Shown here in pieces: positions 18,964 to 27,910 of a DNA stretch of 64,000 bases. Every line of letters starts with the position of its first letter. Positions within the stretch are counted from its first letter, which is position 1. Below the pieces are notes generated by a model. It worked only from the letters and a program-made list of their open reading frames with translations. It made no database searches and had not been told where the DNA came from. Position numbers and translations under genes: made by a program. Source of the DNA: an uncultured bacterium (GTDB lineage: Bacteria > Hydrogenedentota > Hydrogenedentia > Hydrogenedentales > CAILVY01); contig CALEDJ010000011.1 in the NCBI GenBank assembly GCA_937951485.1, positions 1 to 64,000 on the forward strand. The letters are read 5' to 3'.

Positions 18964-19854
18964 TCAATGCAGGTGCTTGTTGACTTCAGCGCGGATGGCG
19001 CAAATGTGCTCCGGGGTGGTGCCGCAGCATCCGCCGACGATGTTCGCGCCTGCCTCGATCAGCCTGGGAACAAACCCTGCCATGAATTCGGGGGTTTCCG
19101 GATAGACAATGCCGTTTTCGCTTTGCACGGGCTGACCCGCATTGGGATTGACGAGAATGGGAGCCTCTGGGGCTGCTTCGCGCAAGGCCCGCACGACGGC
19201 TACCATGTCCTCGGATCCGAAACTGCAGTTTGCACCCAGGCCGTCCGCGCCGGCTTCCAGACATGCCGCCGCCATCTCTGCCGGCGTCACCCCCATCATC
19301 GTCCGGGGCGTGCCGCCCGCCGTGGAGGCATAGGTGAAACTGCAGATGATCTCCAGCGCCGTATTCTCCTTCACGGCGCGGATGGCCGTGCACGCTTCGT
19401 CAATGGCGGAGAAGGTCTCCACGATGCAGGCGTCCGCGCCGCCGCGTTCCAGCGCCTGCGCCTGCTCTTTGAACGCCTCGTACAATGCGTCCTCCGAAAT
19501 TTCCCCCGTGATGAGGAATTTTCCCGACGGGCCGATGGACGCGAGGACATGCATGTCCGGCCCGGCAGCCTCGCGCGAGAGGCGCGCCGCCGCCTCGTTC
19601 AGTTCCGCCGCGCGGTCACCCAGGCCGAAGGCGTCCAGTTTGCAGCGCGTGCCGCCGAAACTGTTGGTGCTGATGATGTCGCTGCCCGCGTTGATGTAAT
19701 CCTCCGCGATGCGCCGCACCACGTCCGGATGATCCACGTTCCACAGTTCCGGGCATTCCCCCGCCTGCATGCCCGCCGCAATCAGCAGTGTGCCCCAGCC
19801 GCCATCCGCCACAAGGACCTTTTTCTCCCGAAGCGTTTCCGTGATTGAAACCAT
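18964..19854 (-). CDS. Homocysteine S-methyltransferase domain protein
   Basis: A 296-residue single-domain relative of the N-terminal module of MetH, and of BHMT and MmuM. The three zinc-binding cysteines are present: one in LGANCSFG and two in VGGCCGTTPEH. The enzyme would activate homocysteine thiolate and take a methyl group to make methionine. I chose the Met at 19854 (MVSITETLREKKVLVADGG), which matches family N-termini; an upstream ATG at 19905 adds 17 unrelated residues. It lies downstream of a corrinoid protein and a UroD-type methyltransferase on the same strand, which suggests that methyl-cobalamin on that protein is its donor. Confidence 0.9.
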   Translation of the reverse strand: MVSITETLREKKVLVADGGWGTLLIAAGMQAGECPELWNVDHPDVVRRIAEDYINAGSDIISTNSFGGTRCKLDAFGLGDRAAELNEAAARLSREAAGPDMHVLASIGPSGKFLITGEISEDALYEAFKEQAQALERGGADACIVETFSAIDEACTAIRAVKENTALEIICSFTYASTAGGTPRTMMGVTPAEMAAACLEAGADGLGANCSFGSEDMVAVVRALREAAPEAPILVNPNAGQPVQSENGIVYPETPEFMAGFVPRLIEAGANIVGGCCGTTPEHICAIRAEVNKHLH

Positions 19855-19975
19855 GTCGTTGTTCCCACGTTCTGTTGGCGGACCCATTCCGCGCAGCAAT
19901 GACAACGCGCCTGGTCCGTTTCCGGAGCAGGCGCATACGATATACGGGCCAAGGCGCCGCGCAGGGGGCGCGGCG

Positions 19976-20656
19976 TCAATTGTTGCAGATTTTTTCGTCG
20001 AGGTACTCGATGATGCCCTGGGGATCGGGGGCGTATGCGTCCGCGCCGATCTTGTCGCAGAACTCCTGGGTCAGCGGGGCGCCGCCCACGCAGACAATCG
20101 TGGCCGGAACTTTTTCGCGGATCAACTTGACCGTCTTGTCCATGTTGACCATCGTTGTGGTCAGGAGGGCACTCAGACCGACGACGGCACCGGGGTTCTT
20201 TTCCAGTTCCGCGAGGAATTTCTCCGGCGGAGTATCCACGCCAAGATCAATCACCTTCCATCCCGCGCCTTCGAGCATCATCCGCACCAGATTCTTGCCG
20301 ATGTCGTGCAGATCGCCCTGAACCGTGCCGATGATGAAAGTGCCCTTGTGTTTGGCCGCGCCGGAGTCAAAGGCCGGTTTCAATTGTTCCATGCCCGCAT
20401 TCATGGCTTTCGCCGCCATCAGCAGGTCCGGCACGAAGACTTCATTCTTGCTGAACTTCTTGCCCACCACGCTCATGCCAGCCATCAGCCCGCATGTGAG
20501 CACGATATTCGGGTCCATGCCCCCCGCCAGCGCCTGGGCGGTCAGTTCCTTTACGCCATCCAGCCCTTTCATGTCCGGCGGATACGGTGCGTTCTTGTCC
20601 ACCTTGCCCCGTTCCACGCACATTGCGATGCGGTCCACGATTTCCATGTCTGACAT
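19976..20656 (-). CDS. Corrinoid-binding methyl carrier protein
   Basis: A 226-residue two-domain protein. An N-terminal helical cap (about 1-100) is followed by a Rossmann-like B12-binding domain with the axial-ligand motif GDLHDIGKN (H117), then SALLTTTMV and CVGGAPLT, which cradle the nucleotide tail. It matches MtaC/MtbC/MttC-type shuttles and the cobalamin module of MetH. GAGGAGA lies seven bases upstream of the ATG. It sits between a UroD-type methyltransferase (33 bp upstream) and the homocysteine methyltransferase (121 bp downstream), so it most likely carries methyl groups between them. Confidence 0.93.
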   Translation of the reverse strand: MSDMEIVDRIAMCVERGKVDKNAPYPPDMKGLDGVKELTAQALAGGMDPNIVLTCGLMAGMSVVGKKFSKNEVFVPDLLMAAKAMNAGMEQLKPAFDSGAAKHKGTFIIGTVQGDLHDIGKNLVRMMLEGAGWKVIDLGVDTPPEKFLAELEKNPGAVVGLSALLTTTMVNMDKTVKLIREKVPATIVCVGGAPLTQEFCDKIGADAYAPDPQGIIEYLDEKICNN

Positions 20657-20689
20657 AAGCGTTTCTCCTCTGAAAGTTCGTAGAATATA

Positions 20690-21766
20690 CTACGAATAGG
20701 TTCCCAATTCCAAACCCCGCTCCACAAAGTAGCGATAACTCTCGTAAGACACCTGATCCGGGATCGAGTGATCCGAATGCAGGGCGTAACCATAGTTCCC
20801 CTTCACGATCGGAATCTTCTCGGTCAATTCGCGGTCTATCGCGCTTTTGTCATTGTTATACAAGACACGCACATCCAGCCCGCCCATGAACGACAGCCGG
20901 TCGCCGAAATCGCGGTAGAGTTGCAGCAGGTCCATGCCGGCCTTTACTTCGATCACCTGGAGGCAGTCCATCCCAGCCTCAATCAAGCCCGGCACGAGTG
21001 GCGCCACATAACCGCAGGAATGCACGATCACCGGCAACCCCTTGCTTTTCGCGTAGCGCATGGTGGCGAAGTGACCGGGCTGTATCATCTCCCGGTACAT
21101 TGCGGGCGACATGAACGGCCGGTTCTTGAACCCCATGTCCTCGTAAAACCACAGGCCGTCCGGCAATCCTTCCTCGGAAAAGAGGATTTCCATCAGGTCA
21201 ATGGTCAGCCGGGCGTAGGTGTTCACCATATCTTTAACCCAGTCGGGGTCCGTGGCCATGCCCACGAGCATGTGCTCATGCCCGCACACCGGAGGCATCA
21301 ATTCAAAGACGCCGGAACCGGCCCATACGAAAAAGCGGTTTTTTTCCGCCGCTTCACGTCGCGCCGACCGGTATCCGTCGAAATTGATACGCGCCCGGTC
21401 CGCCGTCAAAAATGGCTTGATATGCTCCTCCCAGCCGGCGCGGTCCTTCACCAGAAAATCCACATGTTCCGGCGTCGTGTCGTGTTGCTTGTGACGTCGC
21501 AGCACCGCGCCGTTGCCGTCCCGCGTCAGAACCGTTTCCTCGGTCTCCTCGATGATCTCCGGCGCCATGTCGTGGCGCGCTGCGGTATTGAATGCCCACA
21601 TCATTTGCAGATCAAAGCCGAAGTGGTCTTCGAGGCTCATTCCAGGCGTGAGATGGCCTTCACGCGTCCAGCGGCTCAGCGTATCAGCCCAGAAGTGCTC
21701 GTAAAGACCGATCCGGTCCACCGGCTTGCGCGCCAGGATATTGCGCATCCGTTCCTGTCCGGTCAT
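20690..21766 (-). CDS. UroD-family corrinoid methyltransferase (MtaA/MtbA-like)
   Basis: A 358-residue uroporphyrinogen-decarboxylase-fold protein. The His-x-Cys of IVHSCGYV with a later Cys (GMDCLQ) fits the zinc site of methyltransferases such as MtaA and MtbA rather than true HemE. I chose MTGQERMRNIL at 21766 because families start there; a longer frame to 21826 is unsupported. It is first in the operon with the corrinoid protein and the homocysteine methyltransferase. The methyl donor could be a methoxylated or methylamine compound, or the protein could move methyl from the corrinoid to a thiol. Which direction is not visible. Confidence 0.85.
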   Translation of the reverse strand: MTGQERMRNILARKPVDRIGLYEHFWADTLSRWTREGHLTPGMSLEDHFGFDLQMMWAFNTAARHDMAPEIIEETEETVLTRDGNGAVLRRHKQHDTTPEHVDFLVKDRAGWEEHIKPFLTADRARINFDGYRSARREAAEKNRFFVWAGSGVFELMPPVCGHEHMLVGMATDPDWVKDMVNTYARLTIDLMEILFSEEGLPDGLWFYEDMGFKNRPFMSPAMYREMIQPGHFATMRYAKSKGLPVIVHSCGYVAPLVPGLIEAGMDCLQVIEVKAGMDLLQLYRDFGDRLSFMGGLDVRVLYNNDKSAIDRELTEKIPIVKGNYGYALHSDHSIPDQVSYESYRYFVERGLELGTYS

Positions 21767-22042
21767 GGCCGTCAAAATACCATTCTCCCCATCGAGCCAC
21801 ACATTGCATATGCTTCGCTGTTTCACCGGCCCAACCGGGGCAATCTTAGTAAACCCATTGAAAATGAGTCAAATAATGCATACATCAAGGCATTCTCGAT
21901 ATCTGTTTCCTGCCCTCTGCGCGGATGCTTCGCATCCGAAGTGTCAAAAAATTGCGATGGAACGACAGGCGGGAATATCCATGTCAGAACTGACACCGCA
22001 GAAGCCTGGACGCGACGGAGCAAAAAGACGGTCGAGCACCTT

Positions 22043-23302
22043 TCAAGGAGTTTCCGGGGAAGGCCGGGTGGGCGGCGCTATGGCAAGGGCGGCGCGGTGT
22101 TTTCCGTACTCAAGCAGTCCCCATTGCAGCATAAGACCGCCAATAATGAGCAGCGGCGTGTAATGAAACGGCATGGCGATGCCGTAGCGGCCGACGAGGT
22201 AGCCGAAAATGCTGCTGCCGACGAATCCGCCGACCCCGACCGCGCCTTCATTTATCGTCAACCGGCGATGTTTGTGCGCGGGATCCGCAAGGCTGTAATA
22301 GGCGCTGGAGAAGAAGGCGACCCCCAGATTGGCGCCCACGACGATGAAACATAATCCCATGACAGCCAGGCTGCGGGTGCTTCCGAGCACCCAGAACGCG
22401 CCCGCAGACAGCACTTGAGACCAGAACAGCACCTGAAAGCGATGTCGCCATGCGTGGGTTCTGCCGAGCACGACGAATGCCGCCCCCGTCGCGAAGGACA
22501 TCGCCCCGGCGATGAACGAGAACTTTGTCGCCGGGCCGTAGGCCAGAAACGGGATGGAATCCGTCTCGAAAAGAAGACGCAACATCCCCGTTGACACGAG
22601 TTCCTCCACACGTTTGGGATACACCGACCGCGTCACGGCGATAAGCATGTTCGCGATGAATGTGGCGCACCAACCGCAATAAAGATACGCCTCGCTGGCC
22701 CGGTCATGGTCTGCGCGCGCCGCGAGTTGCTCTGCCGATGCCGTCCCGAAATACGACTTCTCGTGCGGCAGGCTCTTGATGAGCGCCAGGCATACAAGAC
22801 ACAGCAGCACCAGGATCACGAAGGGCCATCGAAAGTCGGCGTCAAACAGCGGTCCCGCGAAGAACGGGCTTACCGCAAAACCGAAACTCCAGGAAAGATT
22901 GAACCAGGCCATGTGGCGCGTGCGTTGCACCGGGTCGGGATCGGACCCGACCCAGGAATGCAACGCAGGCCAGGCAAGCGCCAGACCCCCATGCGCCACG
23001 CTGCTCACGACCAGGCAGGGAATCGGGGTGTTGAAAAACGGCATCAGCCCGATGCCAATCGTGTACACGGCCACACCAAGAAACGCCCAATTCAACCCGT
23101 TCCTTGCGCGGGTTACCATGCCCGCCGACACAATGCAGCAGACGGCGTAGGCTGCGCTGTGCGCCGCGCCAAAGGCCCCCGACATCGCTGCGCCGCCCCC
23201 CAGCCGCTGATAGAGAAAAAAGGGAATGGCCGTGATGCCCACCATGACTGCGAAATCAAGCAGGAAACCCACGAAGCAGATTTTGTAATGCGGTTTGAAC
23301 AT
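22043..23302 (-). CDS. Major facilitator superfamily transporter
   Basis: A 419-residue protein with about 12 membrane segments in two halves joined by a charged loop (about residues 175-210). It is typical of MFS permeases. The start MFKPHYKICFVGFLLDFAVM at 23302 is the last Met before the first membrane helix; the longer frame to 23365 adds 21 residues that do not look conserved. It lies 276 bp upstream of the corrinoid operon on the same strand, close enough to suggest a link but not proof. Substrate unknown. Confidence 0.85.
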   Translation of the reverse strand: MFKPHYKICFVGFLLDFAVMVGITAIPFFLYQRLGGGAAMSGAFGAAHSAAYAVCCIVSAGMVTRARNGLNWAFLGVAVYTIGIGLMPFFNTPIPCLVVSSVAHGGLALAWPALHSWVGSDPDPVQRTRHMAWFNLSWSFGFAVSPFFAGPLFDADFRWPFVILVLLCLVCLALIKSLPHEKSYFGTASAEQLAARADHDRASEAYLYCGWCATFIANMLIAVTRSVYPKRVEELVSTGMLRLLFETDSIPFLAYGPATKFSFIAGAMSFATGAAFVVLGRTHAWRHRFQVLFWSQVLSAGAFWVLGSTRSLAVMGLCFIVVGANLGVAFFSSAYYSLADPAHKHRRLTINEGAVGVGGFVGSSIFGYLVGRYGIAMPFHYTPLLIIGGLMLQWGLLEYGKHRAALAIAPPTRPSPETP

Positions 23303-23409
23303 CGGCGCGAGAGTGTAGGCTTTTCCCCGTGTCAAGTCAAATCCATTTTTCCAGAATTTGCCCAATAATTCGTATTCAAAGACGGGGAGCCGACAGGGGA
23401 ATTATTTTC

Positions 23410-23439
23410 TTGAATAAATGGAGAATTATGCGCTAAAAT
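23410..23439 (+). promoter_or_regulatory. Probable sigma-70 promoter
   Basis: TTGAAT (23410-23415) and TAAAAT (23434-23439), 18 bases apart, lie in an A/T-rich dip about 70 bp before the zinc-finger/TPR gene. It is a moderate match and on the right strand. Confidence 0.5.
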
Positions 23440-23507
23440 GATGGTCAGGAGTTCATGCAGTATCTTGGGCGGCGTGGCGTGGGGGTGGATGAGAGGAGGC
23501 AATCATC

Positions 23508-24452
23508 ATGCGATGCCCCAAGCATCTTCGAAGCGAAGTGGTTGGATATTGCCACGTGTGCGGGGCCTTCGGTTGCGCCGCGTGCTTGAACGAGTATGAA
23601 GGCGCGTTCTATTGCCACCGACATTTCGAGCCGATCGAGGAAAAGATCAAAAGGGAGAAGCGGCGTGAGCAATCGCGGCTGCGCATGGAACGTCCGCTCC
23701 TGGTGGTGTGCCGCCGCGACGGGCACATGGCGCGCGGCACCTGCGTTACGCTGAATCCGCATGGCGAAGGATTTCATCTGGAGCAGGTGGACGCCAAGGG
23801 CGATCCATCGGGCAAGACGGTGTATATCCCCTTTGAAACCACCAAGGTCATCTTCTATGTGAAGAGTTTCGACGGGAACTTCGCTGAAATGTCCAACACG
23901 CTGGAGTGGCAAAGCAAGGGCGACCCGATGGTGGTTGTCTTTGAAGACGGTGAATTGCTCCGGGGCATCACCGCCCACGGGTATCGGCGCGATGATCCAC
24001 GCTTTTACCTGTTGCCCGAGGAAAAGGACACCAATTGTCTGCGCATGCTGATTGAACGCGCGGCCACGCATGCCATTTACAGTCAGGATGAATACCGTCA
24101 CCGATGCCACCGGGAATTGGAGCATTACCTGGAATTGCGGCAGAATCCCAATGTCGCGCGTGACGAGATCATCGGCGATTTCTATTTCGAACACCACGAC
24201 TACCAGCGCGCTCTCAAGTATTATCGCAGCGCCCGCGCAGAGCGCGGCGAGACCCCCGCGTTGAGCAAAAAACTCATTTCCACCAAGTACAATCTGGGCA
24301 TTCGCCATCTGAAAATCGCCGAATATGACCGCGCCCTGGAGTACATGGAACTGGTGCTCAAGGCCGACCCGGACAATGAGCGCGCCCGCAAAAAGGTGAG
24401 ACAGTTGCGCGATATCCTCGACCGCGTCCGTCCAAAAGCCGTAGCGCGGTGA
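23508..24452 (+). CDS. B-box-like zinc finger and TPR protein, function unknown
   Basis: A 314-residue protein with three parts. The first 40 residues hold Cys/His pairs (CPKH, CHVCG, CAAC, CHRH) like a B-box or RING-type treble-clef zinc finger. Residues about 60-165 form a beta-rich domain (PLLVVCRRDGHMARGTC, then IPFETTKVIFYV) that I do not recognise with confidence. The C-terminal third has TPR repeats (DFYFEHHDYQRALKYYR, LKIAEYDRALEYMELVLK). GAGGAGG lies eight bases before the ATG. It has no signal peptide, so it is cytoplasmic and probably a scaffold. The dGTPase-like gene follows 141 bp later on the same strand. Confidence 0.7.
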   Translation: MRCPKHLRSEVVGYCHVCGAFGCAACLNEYEGAFYCHRHFEPIEEKIKREKRREQSRLRMERPLLVVCRRDGHMARGTCVTLNPHGEGFHLEQVDAKGDPSGKTVYIPFETTKVIFYVKSFDGNFAEMSNTLEWQSKGDPMVVVFEDGELLRGITAHGYRRDDPRFYLLPEEKDTNCLRMLIERAATHAIYSQDEYRHRCHRELEHYLELRQNPNVARDEIIGDFYFEHHDYQRALKYYRSARAERGETPALSKKLISTKYNLGIRHLKIAEYDRALEYMELVLKADPDNERARKKVRQLRDILDRVRPKAVAR

Positions 24453-24552
24453 TGAGGTGGGTGGCGAGCAGCGAGTGGCGGCGTTGGCACGGATTCAGGG
24501 GGAAAGGCACTGTGTAAGCCGCTTTTCTCAGCAGGAGCGCGTCGCATCCCCG

Positions 24553-24590
24553 GAATTTCAGAAGGGACTGCGAATTTCAGAAAGGACTGC
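24553..24590 (+). repeat. Tandem 19-bp duplication carrying a ribosome binding site
   Basis: Two head-to-tail 19-bp copies, 24553-24571 and 24572-24590, differ at one base (AAGGGA against AAAGGA). The second copy gives AAAGGA at the right distance from the TTG start of the dGTPase gene. The duplication therefore doubled the Shine-Dalgarno sequence just before the start codon. Confidence 0.85.
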
Positions 24591-24593
24591 GTA

Positions 24594-25625
24594 TTGGGAC
24601 CAAAGTGCATTCGGAAAATGCTTGAAGCGCGGGAGTGGGAGACACTCCGGCCCGAAGCCGCGCACGCCTCAGCCTCCAAGGGCCGGATCACTCACGAAGA
24701 CGAGGACCCCTATCGCACTGTTTTTCAGCGCGACCGCGACCGCATCCTGCACACCAAAGCATTCCGACGTCTCAAACGCAAAACGCAGGTCTTTCTCGCG
24801 CCGGTGGGCGACCACTACCGCACCCGGCTCACGCACACCCTCGAAGTGGCACAAATCGCGCGCAGCGTGGCCCGTGCGCTCTTTCTTAATGAGGACCTGA
24901 CGGAAGCCATCGCGCTCGGGCACGACCTCGGTCATACCCCCTTCGGGCACGCCGGGGAAACCGTCCTGAACGAGGTTTGCCCCGGCGGATTTCTCCATTC
25001 GGAACAGAGCCTGCGCGTGGTCGAAAAACTGGAGCGGCGCAGCGGCGGCCGGGGACTGAACCTCACCCACGAAGTGCGGGACGGCATCCGGCACCATTCC
25101 GCCGGCAAGGCCATCCTCCAGGGCAAGATGGTGGAGCAACCGGAAACCCTGGAAGGGCGCATCGTCAGCGTCTGTGACGCGATCGCCTATGTCAATCATG
25201 ACATCGAAGATGCCATCCGTGCGCAGATCATCACCCTGAACGACCTGCCGCAGGACGCCATCCGGGTCCTTGGCGAACGGGGTTCGGACCGCATAGACCG
25301 CATGGTGGTCGGTCTCATCGAGGGCAGCGCCGACAGCGAAATTCGTTTCCTTCCCAATATCCTGGAGGCGCTGAATACGCTGCGCGATTATCTGTACGCC
25401 CATCTATATCCATGCCCCGCCATCGAACGCGAGATCGCAAAAGCGCGCCGCATGCTGCGCACCCTCTTTGAGTATCTCCTTGAACATCCCACCGAGGAAA
25501 TCCTCGCGGGCGACCCCGAAGATTCCCTGGTTCAGCGCACGGTGGACTTCGTTGCCGGCATGACCGACGATTATGCCCTTCAACTCTACGAACGCCTGCT
25601 CCTTCCCGCCCCTTGGAAACGGTGA
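24594..25625 (+). CDS. Deoxyguanosinetriphosphate triphosphohydrolase-like protein
   Basis: A 343-residue HD-domain dNTP triphosphohydrolase of the dgt-like class. Such enzymes split dNTPs into nucleoside and tripolyphosphate. Motifs run in the usual order: FRRLKRKTQVF, the first metal His in TRLTHTLEVAQIAR (H81), the HD pair in LGHDLGHTPFGH (H110-D111), and the last Asp in VSVCDAIAYVNHD. I prefer the TTG start at 24594 with AAAGGA upstream; an ATG at 24618 would shorten the protein by eight residues and lacks a site. It converges with a glycosyltransferase 12 bp away. Confidence 0.93.
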   Translation: MGPKCIRKMLEAREWETLRPEAAHASASKGRITHEDEDPYRTVFQRDRDRILHTKAFRRLKRKTQVFLAPVGDHYRTRLTHTLEVAQIARSVARALFLNEDLTEAIALGHDLGHTPFGHAGETVLNEVCPGGFLHSEQSLRVVEKLERRSGGRGLNLTHEVRDGIRHHSAGKAILQGKMVEQPETLEGRIVSVCDAIAYVNHDIEDAIRAQIITLNDLPQDAIRVLGERGSDRIDRMVVGLIEGSADSEIRFLPNILEALNTLRDYLYAHLYPCPAIEREIAKARRMLRTLFEYLLEHPTEEILAGDPEDSLVQRTVDFVAGMTDDYALQLYERLLLPAPWKR

Positions 25626-25637
25626 CATACTATGGCG

Positions 25638-26768
25638 CTAAGCCGTATCAAAGTGCACCGGTTGCCCCTGTTCCGCCGCCCGGCGGTATGCGTCCAGCGT
25701 CAGGCGGGCGGTGCGCTCCCAAGTGAACAGCGCCGCGCGCGCCATGCCCTTGTCCCGCAGCGACTGGCGCAGCGCCGCATCCTCCATCAGGCGGCGCATT
25801 GCCGCCGCGATGTCTTCAATATGTTCCGGATGGACCAGGAGGGCCGCGTCGCCCGTCAATTCCGGCAGGCTTGACCTGTCGGATGTGATGACCGGCACGC
25901 CGCACGCCATCGCTTCCAGCACCGGCAGGCCGAAGCCCTCCAGCAGCGTCGGCCAGACAAACGCCACCGCGGCGCTTATCACGGCGGGCAAGTCCGTTTG
26001 TGGCAGAAATCCGACGAGATGGATGCAATCCCGCCGGGGACACTCCGCGATGGCGGCATCCAATGCCCCGGTTTTCCAGCCGCGCCGCCCGGCAATCACC
26101 AAATCGGGACCGCCGTGCGCCGTGGCCTGCGCCCACGCCGCGATGATGCGCGGGAGATTCTTGCGCGGCTCCAGGGTGCCGACATAGAGGAAATAAGCAC
26201 CTGGCAGACCATGCCTGCGGCGCGCGGCATCCTGCGCGGCGGCGTCCATGGGACGGAACATCGCTCCAACGCCCAGGGGAATCACGTCAATGCAGTCATG
26301 CGGCACATGCAGCCATTCCTCCACATCCGCCGCCGTGGCCTGCGAATCCACGATGACCCGCCGCGCCCCGCGCAGTCCGCGTGCCACGAAAAGGCGGTAA
26401 TACCAGGCGCGGTCCCGGCGGAACCACGCCGGCTCGCGGAAAAAACTGCAATCGTGCACCGTCACCACCAGGCCCTCCGGCGCGATGGCCGGCCCGATAT
26501 TCGCGGGATAATGCACCACCGACGCGCTGGTTTCCCGCGCAATGCGGCGAATTGCCGCGTGATCGGTCCACAAACGGCGCAACGCGCCCCCGGAAATGGG
26601 CAGCACGCGGACATGCGGTCCGGCGGGCGGATGCTCAACGCCCTCCGGCCACAGCACATCGAAATGAAAATCCGCTTCCGGGGCCGCCAGCGCGCGGGCG
26701 AGTTCGCCCGCATATCGGCCCGTGCCGCTGCGATTGCCCGCCTGCAATGCGTTCAGGAGCGCCCGCAT
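25638..26768 (-). CDS. Glycosyltransferase family 4 protein (second of tandem pair)
   Basis: A 376-residue GT4 enzyme. The donor domain has YFLYVGTLEPRKNLPRII, the loop GFLPQTDLPAVISAA, and the EX7E-type stretch EGFGLPVLEAMACGVPVI. The start at 26768 shares one base with the stop of the upstream gene (TGATG), which indicates translational coupling. The large open frame upstream to 26996 lies inside that neighbour and is a shadow. It is clearly a paralogue of the upstream gene, so the pair probably arose by duplication and may add successive sugars to one glycan. Confidence 0.92.
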   Translation of the reverse strand: MRALLNALQAGNRSGTGRYAGELARALAAPEADFHFDVLWPEGVEHPPAGPHVRVLPISGGALRRLWTDHAAIRRIARETSASVVHYPANIGPAIAPEGLVVTVHDCSFFREPAWFRRDRAWYYRLFVARGLRGARRVIVDSQATAADVEEWLHVPHDCIDVIPLGVGAMFRPMDAAAQDAARRRHGLPGAYFLYVGTLEPRKNLPRIIAAWAQATAHGGPDLVIAGRRGWKTGALDAAIAECPRRDCIHLVGFLPQTDLPAVISAAVAFVWPTLLEGFGLPVLEAMACGVPVITSDRSSLPELTGDAALLVHPEHIEDIAAAMRRLMEDAALRQSLRDKGMARAALFTWERTARLTLDAYRRAAEQGQPVHFDTA

Positions 26769-27910
26769 CAGCCCAGCCTCCGGTACAGCGACAGCACCGT
26801 CTGCGCGGATCGCCGCCAGGAGAACGCCGCCGCGCGCGCGCGGCCTTTTTCCACCAGCGCGGCGGCCAGCGCCGCATCCCCGGCCACGCGCCGCATCGCG
26901 TCCGCGATGGCATCCGTGTCTTCCGGGTCCGCATGGACCGCCGCATCGCCCGTCACCTCCGGCAACGAACCCCGCTCCGAGCATATCACCGGGCAACCGC
27001 AGGCCATCGCTTCGAGCACCGGCAACCCGAAGCCTTCATAGCGGCTTGGAAACATGAAAGCCGACGCCGCGCTGTAAAACGCCGGCAGGTCGCCGGAAGC
27101 GACATAGCCCGGACGTATCACCCGTCCCGCCGTGAGGAGGGGCGCCGCAAGCGCCTCGATCTCCTCCGCGTTCCAACCCGTTTCGCCGACCAGCACCAGC
27201 GCGTGCGGCATGTCGCGCGACGCCATCGCAAACGCGCGCAGGATGCCGTCCACATTCTTGCGCGGCTCCAGCGTGCCGACAAACAGAAAGAACGGCGGCC
27301 GCACACCATATGTCTTTTCCAGCAGCGCCTCCGCTTTGTCCCGTTCCATCGGAACGAAATCATCATCCACCGCGCCGTGCGCCACCGTCACCCGGTCCTC
27401 GGCGACATGCAGCAGTTCCACGATGTCGCGCCGCGACGCCTCCGAACAGGTCAGTACCGCGTCCGCCGCGCGCGCGAATCGCCCCACATGCCGCGAAAAC
27501 GGCCCGACAATCTTGGGACTGCACAGTTCGGGATAGCGCAGAAACGACAGGTCATAGACCGTCAGGACGCGCCGCGCGCTGCGCACCGGCGGCAGGAAAT
27601 AATTCGTCGCATGGAAGACATCCACCCCGCCCAGCAGCGCATCCACGCGCGGGCGCCCCAACAGATTCCACGACTGATAAAGCAGCCGGGTGGGCAATCC
27701 GATGCGGCGGTGTCCCGCCAACAGCGAAAACGGCGCTTCCGACGCCGCGCCCCCCGCCACCCGCGCATCCGGCCGCTGCAAGCCGGACGAAAACGCACGA
27801 AACGTCATGTCCGACGCTTCCAGCAGCAGGTGCTTCAGCAGCCAGTACACATAACTGCCCACCCCCGTCCGCGTCGCCGTCAAGGGCGTTATCTCAATGC
27901 CGATGCGCAT
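26768..27910 (-). CDS. Glycosyltransferase family 4 protein (first of tandem pair)
   Basis: A 380-residue GT4 enzyme starting MRIGIEITPLTATRTGVGSY. The donor domain holds FFLFVGTLEPRKNVDGIL, and EGFGLPVLEAMACGCPVICS carries the catalytic Glu pair. It resembles WbnK/mannosyltransferase-like proteins of surface polysaccharide loci, but the sugar cannot be told. The start at 27910 matches the family; a longer frame to 27979 adds 23 residues and is at the predicted transcription start. A promoter lies about 76 bp upstream. Its sister gene follows with one shared base. Confidence 0.92.
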   Translation of the reverse strand: MRIGIEITPLTATRTGVGSYVYWLLKHLLLEASDMTFRAFSSGLQRPDARVAGGAASEAPFSLLAGHRRIGLPTRLLYQSWNLLGRPRVDALLGGVDVFHATNYFLPPVRSARRVLTVYDLSFLRYPELCSPKIVGPFSRHVGRFARAADAVLTCSEASRRDIVELLHVAEDRVTVAHGAVDDDFVPMERDKAEALLEKTYGVRPPFFLFVGTLEPRKNVDGILRAFAMASRDMPHALVLVGETGWNAEEIEALAAPLLTAGRVIRPGYVASGDLPAFYSAASAFMFPSRYEGFGLPVLEAMACGCPVICSERGSLPEVTGDAAVHADPEDTDAIADAMRRVAGDAALAAALVEKGRARAAAFSWRRSAQTVLSLYRRLG

